Part shown: in pieces, positions 33,428-39,372 of the stretch | Position numbering within the stretch: position 1 is the first letter of the stretch | How the letters are laid out: the number at the start of each line of letters is the position of its first letter | Made by a program: the position numbers and the translations under genes | The notes under the pieces: model-generated | What the model was told of the DNA's origin: nothing | The model's input: only the letters and a program-made list of their open reading frames with translations | The model's database searches: none | Assembly: GCA_030431775.1 (NCBI GenBank) | Contig: JAUIHW010000036.1 | Location: 1 to 39,372, forward strand | Source: Gammaproteobacteria bacterium | GTDB lineage: Bacteria; Pseudomonadota; Gammaproteobacteria; Pseudomonadales; JAUIET01 | DNA length: 39,372 nucleotides | Direction: 5' to 3'

Positions 33428-34975
33428 ATGCGAAAAACACTATTGGCCGCATCCATCGCTGTAGGCTTGGGAGTAACGGCTCCTCTTGCAAGCGCCGAGG
33501 GCTATCTGAATTTTGAACCACTTTGGACCACCGCTACTACAGGTGCTGAGATTGGGGCCTACGACACCGTCAACCACAAAGTGTTTGTGACCAATCCCGA
33601 AGACGATACGCTGGATGTCATGGATGCCGCCAGTGGCGAACTCATTGCACAAATTGAATTGCATGGCTCGCCCAACAGCGTAAGCTTCTGTGGCAAGCAA
33701 TGTGCTTTTCCAGTGGTTGCGGTTGCCGTGGAGGGGGAAAACAAGCAAGACCCCGGCTGTATCAACTTCTACCGCGCCGATACCCATGAATTCCTCGGAG
33801 CCGTGGAAACCGGTGCATTACCGGATATGGTCACCTTCACTCCTGACGGCACTAAGGTTGTGGTTGCCAACGAAGGGGAACCAAATGATGACTACACGGT
33901 AGACCCCGAGGGCTCAATTTCAATTATCGACATCAGTGGTTATGCTGAAGGTGGCGACGCAGCGGTGGTTGTTAATCATCTGAGCTTTGCAGAATTCAAT
34001 TCACGGCATTTTGATCTCGCCCTAAGTGGTGTGCGGATCTATGGTCCGAACGCTACGGTCGGCCAGGACATTGAGCCTGAGTACATCACTGTTTCCGAAG
34101 ACAGCAGCACCGCCTGGGTGTCGCTGCAGGAAAATAACGCTATCGCCGAAGTTGACCTGCTGGAGCAGAAAATAACGGCGATTCGTCCATTGGGCTTCAA
34201 ACGCTACGCTCGGGCAAAGAACGTGATCGATGCCAGCAATGAAGATGGTATCAACGGCAACTTCCAAAGCTGGCCTGTTCTGGGCATGTACCAGCCGGAT
34301 GCGATTGCCAGTTACTCTGTGCGTGGCCACAATTTCATCGTCACCACCAATGAGGGTGATGCGCGCGATTACGACGGCTTCAGCGAAGAAGCGCGAGTCA
34401 AAGACTTGGTGCTCGACCCAATGAAGTACCCGGATGCAGAAATTCTGCAGGCTGATGAAAACCTCGGTCGTCTGAAAACCACCACTGTTCAGGGTGACTA
34501 TGACAGCGATGGCGATGTCGATCAGATTTTTGCCTACGGTGGCCGTTCTTTCAGTATTTGGGACGAGTACGGTGTGCAGGTATTCGACAGTGGTAATGAC
34601 CTCGCCAAATTGATCCTGAACAAATTTCCAGACTCCTGGGATGACGGTCGCAGCGATGACAAAGGCAGCGAACCCGAAGCAGTAGTGCTTGGGAAAGTGC
34701 GTGGCCGTCAGATCGCATTCATCGGTCTGGAGCGCTACAGCGTGGTTCTGGCCTTTGATGTCAGCAACCCGTTCTGCGTGCGTTACGTGGGCGGTGTGCA
34801 GGCGGAAGGAGACGTTAGTCCGGAAGGTCTGATTTTCGTTAACGGCTCGGACAGCTTCAATGGGAACCACTTGTTGGGGGTGGTAAATGAAGTCAGCACG
34901 ACCACGACCTTCTATGAGATTGGCAATGCTCTGTCTATGGCCAAAGCCCATAAACAGCATGCCTGTTACAAATAA
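33428..34975 (+). CDS. Secreted choice-of-anchor-I domain protein (beta-propeller, phosphatase-like context)
   Basis: A 515-residue secreted protein with a Sec signal (MRKTLLAASIAVGLGVTAPL, cleavage after ASA at about residue 24). The body shows the recurring choice-of-anchor-I signatures: ANEGEPNDDYTVDPEGSISI, TTNEGDARDYDGFSEEARV, GGRSFSIWDEYGVQVFDSG, AFIGLERYSVVLAFDVS and GVVNEVSTTTTFYEI. These suggest a YVTN/WD-type beta-propeller. An Asp-rich DYDSDGDVDQ may bind calcium. Some members are annotated as alkaline phosphatases, but I see no classical PhoA or PhoX active site. AGGGG at 33416-33420 fits ATG 33428. The Pho-like array upstream and the divergent phosphodiesterase suggest a role in phosphorus acquisition. 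It ends in a strong terminator. No catalytic activity is assigned. Confidence 0.85.
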   Translation: MRKTLLAASIAVGLGVTAPLASAEGYLNFEPLWTTATTGAEIGAYDTVNHKVFVTNPEDDTLDVMDAASGELIAQIELHGSPNSVSFCGKQCAFPVVAVAVEGENKQDPGCINFYRADTHEFLGAVETGALPDMVTFTPDGTKVVVANEGEPNDDYTVDPEGSISIIDISGYAEGGDAAVVVNHLSFAEFNSRHFDLALSGVRIYGPNATVGQDIEPEYITVSEDSSTAWVSLQENNAIAEVDLLEQKITAIRPLGFKRYARAKNVIDASNEDGINGNFQSWPVLGMYQPDAIASYSVRGHNFIVTTNEGDARDYDGFSEEARVKDLVLDPMKYPDAEILQADENLGRLKTTTVQGDYDSDGDVDQIFAYGGRSFSIWDEYGVQVFDSGNDLAKLILNKFPDSWDDGRSDDKGSEPEAVVLGKVRGRQIAFIGLERYSVVLAFDVSNPFCVRYVGGVQAEGDVSPEGLIFVNGSDSFNGNHLLGVVNEVSTTTTFYEIGNALSMAKAHKQHACYK

Positions 34976-35010
34976 AGAGTCTGGCTAAACAGTCAGCTAG
35001 CAGCAAAAAG

Positions 35011-35047
35011 AAAAGCCGCGGCCTGATAAGGGCCGCGGCTTTTTTTT
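35011..35047. terminator. Strong bidirectional intrinsic terminator
   Basis: AAAAGCCGCGGCC (35011-35023) pairs perfectly with GGCCGCGGCTTTT (35031-35043) around a seven-base loop, followed by a T-run to 35047. On the opposite strand the hairpin is followed by TTTTCTTTTT, so it can stop both the choice-of-anchor-I transcript (+) and the small-protein/glycosyltransferase operon (-). Confidence 0.92.
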
Positions 35048-35166
35048 GAGTCCTCTCTACTAAATCCGGTTCTCAAGCTATTAAAAAGTCCTCGAAGCGC
35101 TCTTCAAGTCGGGTTAATAGTTGGAGCTAAGTAGGGCAGGATGCCGATCAATCTCCCGGCTGATGC

Positions 35167-35364
35167 TCAGGCAAACAGATCATCGTTTCCGCCGGCGGGG
35201 AAAACGCCGATGTCATCGACAAGCGTACTCAATTTGCTGGAATAAGTGTTTGATTCAATGCGGTCTATCTTACCGCCTCTCGCAATAAAGGCTTCAATCT
35301 GTTCCTGGATCTGAGTGCGCTCAGATTCCTTTATTCTTGCAAGCCCAATATCGGGATAGTCCAT
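35167..35364 (-). CDS. Small protein of unknown function, in operon with the glycosyltransferase
   Basis: A 65-residue cytosolic-looking protein with no signal or membrane segment. The central stretch IQEQIEAFIARGGKIDRIES looks like an amphipathic helix followed by a Gly-Gly turn, a pattern I have seen in small uncharacterised proteobacterial proteins but cannot name. ATG at 35364 has GGAGA at 35374-35370; a TTG at 35376 would use up that ribosome site. It begins 33 bases after the glycosyltransferase stop, so the two are probably co-transcribed and end at the terminator near 35.0 kb. Function is unknown. Confidence 0.65.
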   Translation of the reverse strand: MDYPDIGLARIKESERTQIQEQIEAFIARGGKIDRIESNTYSSKLSTLVDDIGVFPAGGNDDLFA

Positions 35365-35397
35365 ATCGTTCTCCAATCAATCAGTGGTTACAAAAAT

Positions 35398-36510
35398 CTA
35401 GGCGGCCATTCGTCCGGAGTCTCCGCTACCGGTGCCGGATGACATGGGTAAGGCTGGCATACCGCGGTCTTCGTGAGTGATTGCAAAGCTCGCTGCCATG
35501 CGTCGTGCAACGGCTTCCCAGCTGTTGTCTTGCGCAAAACGACGGCATTCGTGCCGGCTAACGTGCCGCGCTTTCTGAATCGCGTCGTACAGCGATTCCG
35601 AAAGATGGCCATTCGTTCCGTTGCTAACAATATCAATCGGGCCGGTAACCGGGTATGCGGCGACCGGAGTGCCACAAGCCATTGCTTCCAGCATGACCAG
35701 TCCAAAGGTGTCTGTCTTGGAAGGAAACACAAAGACGTCGGCATGTGCGTATTCGTCAACCAGGGCCTGGCCCTTGCGGTAGCCCAGCCAATGAGCGTGT
35801 GGGTACTTGGCTTGCAGCTCCTCGCGCTGGGGTCCGTCACCCACAATGCGAAGCTCCACATCCTGTTCGCCAAAATCCAGTGCCAGCAAGGCCTCGAGAT
35901 TTTTCTCAATCGCTACCCTGCCCACATACAGCAGGGTCAGCTTGGGGTTGGGACGGCGCAGCGCAGCCGGTCGAAACAAACGAGTGTCCACCCCTCGCCC
36001 CCACACCACCAGATTACGCAGGCCCCATTGCTGCAGTTCCTCTTTGTGCGATTGAGTGGTGCACAAGGTTGCTGTGGCTGCCTTGTGAAACCAGCGGATG
36101 AGGCTATAACCCGCGCGCAACGGCATGCCGGTGCGCTCGTTTACGTACTCGGGAAACTTAGTGTGCAGCGAGGTAGTGAAGGGCAGCTTGTTGCGCACAC
36201 AAAACCTGCGAGCCACCATGCCCAGAGGGCCCTCTGTCGCGATGTGAATCGAGTCGGGTTCGGCATCCAGTATCAATTGCTTGACCCGCCGCGGATTGCG
36301 CGCCAACTCAATTTCCGGATAGCCCGGCAGGGGGTAGGTGTCAAACAGGCCGGGATGGATCACCGTCACCTTGTAGCCGAAGTCGGGTAAGTATTTGATT
36401 ACCGTCTGCAGGGTGGTTACCACCCCGTTGGTTTGTGGTAGCCAGGCGTCAGTGACGATCACGGCGTTGCGCATGGTGTAGACCCTATGGTGCCCTGTTG
36501 TGGCAAACAT
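35398..36510 (-). CDS. GT4-family glycosyltransferase, Agt/lipid-remodelling type
   Basis: A 370-residue retaining glycosyltransferase (GT-B fold). The N-terminal half has AVIVTDAWLPQTNGVVTTL and SIHIATEGPLGMVARRFC; the C-terminal half has LLYVGRVAIEKNLEALL, LRIVGDGPQ and the nucleotide-sugar motif FPSKTDTFGLVMLEAMACG with E-x7-E geometry. This pattern fits GT4 enzymes that glycosylate diacylglycerol. In phosphate-starved bacteria they act after the lipase PlcP to replace phospholipids with glycolipids; no plcP gene is in this window. ATG 36510 has GAGGA five bases upstream; ATG 36474 (MRNAVIV) fits the family N terminus better and is a real alternative. The last ~25 residues are Gly/Ser/Met-rich. 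It is divergent from the TonB receptor. A mannosyl- or other glycosyltransferase role is also possible. Confidence 0.82.
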   Translation of the reverse strand: MFATTGHHRVYTMRNAVIVTDAWLPQTNGVVTTLQTVIKYLPDFGYKVTVIHPGLFDTYPLPGYPEIELARNPRRVKQLILDAEPDSIHIATEGPLGMVARRFCVRNKLPFTTSLHTKFPEYVNERTGMPLRAGYSLIRWFHKAATATLCTTQSHKEELQQWGLRNLVVWGRGVDTRLFRPAALRRPNPKLTLLYVGRVAIEKNLEALLALDFGEQDVELRIVGDGPQREELQAKYPHAHWLGYRKGQALVDEYAHADVFVFPSKTDTFGLVMLEAMACGTPVAAYPVTGPIDIVSNGTNGHLSESLYDAIQKARHVSRHECRRFAQDNSWEAVARRMAASFAITHEDRGMPALPMSSGTGSGDSGRMAA

Positions 36511-36610
36511 AGGAGTCCTCTGTGTCGATTCGGTTACACAGAAGTGAATCTTGTATTACACCGACAAAAACGAGCGCTTCGGAACATTCTCATCGATGCT
36601 TTTACCGCCA

Positions 36611-36666
36611 TTGACATAAATCTTTCACAATTTGGAAAGCTCAGTGTCATAAATGATGCTTAAAGT
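36611..36666 (+). promoter_or_regulatory. Tandem Pho-box-like array and -10 upstream of the TonB-dependent receptor
   Basis: TTGACAT (36611), AAAT, CTTTCAC (36622) matches 15 of 18 positions of the Pho-box consensus, including the A/T spacer. On the same 11-base phase GTGTCAT occurs at 36644 followed by AAAT; the intervening unit at 36633 is poor. Ten bases after 36650 is TAAAGT (36661-36666, four of six -10 positions). This is the layout of a PhoB-activated promoter, about 60 bases before the receptor ATG at 36727. It lies in the 216-base divergent region. No comparable site facing the glycosyltransferase was found. Confidence 0.62.
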
Positions 36667-36726
36667 ACCTCACCTCGGCGCCACTGGCTGGTGGCAGCCT
36701 TTGTGCGGCTATTGAGCGTGTAACCT

Positions 36727-39372
36727 ATGATTAGTGCTGTTCGCCAGTTTTTCACCAGTATCTGCTTTTCCTCCCTATGCATTGGCTTGTTGCTGCCGCT
36801 TAAGGCCAATGCCGGAGACGCCTTCGTACACGTATTCTACAAAGAAGCACCGGTGGAAGGTGTAGAGGTGATGTTCAACGGTGAGTCGCTCGGCTTCACC
36901 AATCAGCGCGGTGCGCTGGAAACCTTTATTGGCACCGGTGATCATACGCTGGAGATTATGCACAAGGGGGTCTTGATTACCCCGGTTAAGTTTTCATCCG
37001 AGGCCAGTGATGAGATCGAAATCACCGTGGAATACGATGATTCCGGCGATGGTGAGGCTGATGTAACGGTCAAGAAGTTTGCCCCCGGTGAAGGGTTGGA
37101 CCAAACCGGGGTTTTGGCCGGTAAAGTGATGGCGGACGATGGCAGCGCGATCAGTGGTGCGACGGTTACTGTTCCGGATACTGAATTCAGTGTACAGACG
37201 GGTGCTGAGGGTACTTATGTTTTAACGCTGCCACGAGGTTTATACCGCATCCAGGTCACTCACCCCGATTTTGAAGACACCGATATAAGCGACATTCGCA
37301 TTGTCTCGGACCTTGGGGTGCAAGCAGCCGTTACTCTGTACCCAGCGGTGTCGGCCAGCAGCAGTGGCGGCCCCGCAATGGGAGGCATATCCCTGCCCAC
37401 GTTGCAATTGGAAGAGGTGGTGGTTATGGGGAGTTTTAATCCCCAGGACCTGGCAGTGGATATTGAGCGTTTTGCCAGTAGTGTTACCGACGCTCTGGAT
37501 ATCGGCCAGTTGGAGCGTTTCGGCGACAGCGATGTTGCTGCAGCACTGGGCCGCATCGTGGGTGTATCAGTAACCGACGACAAGTACGCAAATGTCCGTG
37601 GTCTGGATGGGCGCTATATTTCCAGTACGCTTAACGGATTGTTGATGCCAAGTACTGACCCGTTGCGGCGCGACGTTCAACTCGACCTGTTTCCATCCAA
37701 CATTTTGCAGGGAATAGAAATTCAGAAAACCTACCGGGCAGACTTGCTGGGAAGTACTACCGGTGGCAGTGTCAAAATCAAAACTCGCGGCCTGCCGGAT
37801 GAGCGAGTATTGAAGTTTTCTACCAGTGGTGGATATACCCAGGATGTAACCGGTGACGATGTTGCCAGCTATCGTGGTAGCGAAACGGATGGCTGGGGTG
37901 TTGATAGTGGGCTGCGTGATCTTACTGCTGGGCTTAGGCGAGCCGTTTTGGATAGTCTTGAGAGCAGTTTCTTCATTTGTTCCCCAGAGATCGATCCAAG
38001 GTGCACAGCGCCAATACAGGCAGCTGGTTTGGCCCTTGAAATGGAGGATGACTACAATCTTCGGTCGAAAAAAGCCAACCCTGACTTCAGTGCCTCGGCC
38101 TCTTACGGCGATCGGTTCGAACTGGAAAATATGGATGTCGGTTTTTATTCCGCCTTAAATTACAACCACTCTACAGGCAGCCGTGGCGTTGCGATACTGA
38201 ATGACCCATTGACGGAGGTTGGCACCTATGTGAGGGCCAAGGAAGTCACCAGAATAGATGGATATTTCGTAGGTGGTGTGGAGTTCCGCGAAGCTGATGA
38301 AGTTCTCAGCAAAACCATATTGCTGCGCAGTACAGATGATGTGACCCGTAGGGATGACGTTATCGACCAGGAAGATATCACCATCCAGGAAACTATTCTG
38401 GAGTACATAGAACGGCAGTTTTTCTCGCAGCAGTTCACGGGCTCTCATGAAATCTATCTGGCGGACGATGCTTCCACTTTAGAGTGGTATGTAGGCTATG
38501 CGGAGACTAAGAGGAAAAACCCTGATCGGCGCACTTATCAATACCGCAACGGGAATTTCGCGCCATCAGAATTGGAGCGCCGTTGGTCTGAGTTGAATGA
38601 AGATAGCGTTGACTTCGGTCTGGACTACACCATGCCGTTCACCCTTTCTGATGAGATCTTTATGGACCTAAAGATCGGCGCGCTTTGGTCGGATCGATCA
38701 AGAGATTTTGAATTGTTCCGCATTGGTGTTCGCCAGCGCGACATTTCGGAAATCGACATTACCGCTGATCTTGAGCAGGTGCTGAGCTATGAGAACTTTG
38801 TTCGAGACCGCTTTCGCATTAACCCTGGTCGTACAGCAGATACCGATTTCTACACGTCTGAAGAGGAAGTACAGGCAGCGTACATCAATGCCACGTTGGA
38901 GATCGGTGAGGCGTGGACGGTGGATCTTGGAGCAAGACTTGAAGAGTTTACTCAGAACATTGAATACCCATTCGATGAAGATGCTAATAACGAGCTAACG
39001 TCCGACGAGGTGCTGCCCGGTCTAAATATCTCTTACCGTCCAAACGATGAGTGGCAGTTTCGCTTCGGCTACAGTCAAACGATCTCTTACCCCGGTCTGA
39101 TCGAAAGAGCCGAGTCGCTGGTTTTTGACCCGGAAACCGACGACCCAATCCTGGGGAACCCAGATTTGGAAGTCGCTACAATTGATAATATAGATCTTCG
39201 GGCAGAGTATTACTTTTCCGATGACGAAAGCATCTCAATTGCCATATTCCAGAAAGATATTGATCAGCCGGTGGAGCGCCAAGTAGCAGATTCCTCTGGA
39301 TCGGCAGCTTCAAGCTCAATCACTTTCAGAAACGCTGAAAAAGCCGAGCTGTTAGGTGTTGAAATAGATGCC
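36727..39372 (+). CDS. TonB-dependent outer membrane receptor, 3' end cut off by window
   Basis: The frame is open from ATG 36727 to the window end (882 codons, no stop), so the C terminus is missing. A signal peptide ends near residue 29 (LKANA-GD). Two small beta-sandwich-like domains follow: about 30-110 (HVFYKEAPVEGVEVMFNGES), and 129-215 (GVLAGKVMADDGSAISGATV), which resembles a carboxypeptidase regulatory-like domain. The TonB box EEVVV is at 229-233, unusually far in. The plug then has VAAALGRIVGVSV, ANVRGLDGRYISSTLNG and GSTTGGSVKIKTRG, like the Xanthomonas/Caulobacter TonB receptor group; barrel strands follow (LGARLEEFTQNIEYPFDED, FGYSQTISYPGLIERAES). These receptors import substrates too large for porins; the substrate here is unknown, but the upstream Pho-like site suggests an organophosphate or polyphosphorylated compound. 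Confidence 0.92.
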   Translation, partial: MISAVRQFFTSICFSSLCIGLLLPLKANAGDAFVHVFYKEAPVEGVEVMFNGESLGFTNQRGALETFIGTGDHTLEIMHKGVLITPVKFSSEASDEIEITVEYDDSGDGEADVTVKKFAPGEGLDQTGVLAGKVMADDGSAISGATVTVPDTEFSVQTGAEGTYVLTLPRGLYRIQVTHPDFEDTDISDIRIVSDLGVQAAVTLYPAVSASSSGGPAMGGISLPTLQLEEVVVMGSFNPQDLAVDIERFASSVTDALDIGQLERFGDSDVAAALGRIVGVSVTDDKYANVRGLDGRYISSTLNGLLMPSTDPLRRDVQLDLFPSNILQGIEIQKTYRADLLGSTTGGSVKIKTRGLPDERVLKFSTSGGYTQDVTGDDVASYRGSETDGWGVDSGLRDLTAGLRRAVLDSLESSFFICSPEIDPRCTAPIQAAGLALEMEDDYNLRSKKANPDFSASASYGDRFELENMDVGFYSALNYNHSTGSRGVAILNDPLTEVGTYVRAKEVTRIDGYFVGGVEFREADEVLSKTILLRSTDDVTRRDDVIDQEDITIQETILEYIERQFFSQQFTGSHEIYLADDASTLEWYVGYAETKRKNPDRRTYQYRNGNFAPSELERRWSELNEDSVDFGLDYTMPFTLSDEIFMDLKIGALWSDRSRDFELFRIGVRQRDISEIDITADLEQVLSYENFVRDRFRINPGRTADTDFYTSEEEVQAAYINATLEIGEAWTVDLGARLEEFTQNIEYPFDEDANNELTSDEVLPGLNISYRPNDEWQFRFGYSQTISYPGLIERAESLVFDPETDDPILGNPDLEVATIDNIDLRAEYYFSDDESISIAIFQKDIDQPVERQVADSSGSAASSSITFRNAEKAELLGVEIDA

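Noticed and set aside
34022-34960. Minus-strand open frame of about 312 codons opposite the choice-of-anchor-I gene
   Set aside because: It shadows a well-supported secreted protein; no ribosome site or domain was seen.
35473-36390. Plus-strand open frame of about 305 codons opposite the glycosyltransferase
   Set aside because: It is the antisense of a gene with clear GT4 motifs, and its product shows no recognisable domain; open antisense frames are expected at this base composition.
36511-36600. A minus-strand Pho box for the glycosyltransferase operon
   Set aside because: TTGTCG and TTCAC occur on that strand but are not in 11-bp register; no acceptable pair was found. Control from the shared plus-strand array remains possible but is not shown.

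Overview
This window reads as a chromosome segment of a gammaproteobacterium, probably marine or aquatic and near the Pseudomonadales/Cellvibrionales. The evidence is the gene order tsf-pyrH-frr-uppS-cdsA-dxr-rseP-bamA-skp-lpxD-fabZ-lpxA-lpxB-rnhB-dnaE-accA-tilS-pyrG-kdsA-eno-ftsB-ispD-ispF-truD-pcm-nlpD-rpoS. From memory this is the pseudomonad arrangement, and it differs from the enteric one in having pyrG-kdsA-eno directly after tilS. The species cannot be fixed from the sequence alone.

Positions 1-29596 form one dense, same-strand run of housekeeping genes, many overlapping by 1-20 bases. They cover translation (tsf, frr, tilS, truD), nucleotide synthesis (pyrH, pyrG), isoprenoid and undecaprenyl synthesis (dxr, ispD, ispF, uppS), phospholipid and fatty acid synthesis (cdsA, fabZ, accA), lipid A and Kdo synthesis (lpxD, lpxA, lpxB, kdsA), outer membrane assembly (rseP, bamA, skp), DNA replication and repair (dnaE, rnhB), glycolysis (eno), division (ftsB, nlpD) and the stationary-phase sigma factor (rpoS). 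Two departures stand out. surE, usually between truD and pcm, is absent. A DUF368/PopT-type membrane protein, the family linked to undecaprenyl phosphate recycling, sits between pcm and nlpD. A likely terminator after nlpD and a sigma-S-like promoter in front of rpoS suggest rpoS is transcribed largely on its own.

Positions 29597-39372 are an accessory region in which nearly everything looks exported or envelope-related: a DUF3604 lipoprotein, a secreted glycerophosphodiester phosphodiesterase (minus strand), a secreted choice-of-anchor-I beta-propeller protein, an operon of a tiny unknown protein and a GT4 glycosyltransferase resembling lipid-remodelling enzymes (minus strand), and a large TonB-dependent receptor that runs off the end of the window. 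Both divergent intergenic regions here contain 11-bp-phased repeats resembling PhoB binding sites. I therefore interpret 31.8-39.4 kb as a phosphate-starvation locus: outer-membrane uptake, extracellular phosphodiester breakdown and glycolipid replacement of phospholipids. This is an inference from motifs and context. A perfect 33-bp inverted repeat separates the two convergent genes at 31.7 kb, and a strong bidirectional terminator lies at 35.0 kb.

No tRNA, rRNA, CRISPR array, transposase gene or prophage gene was recognised.
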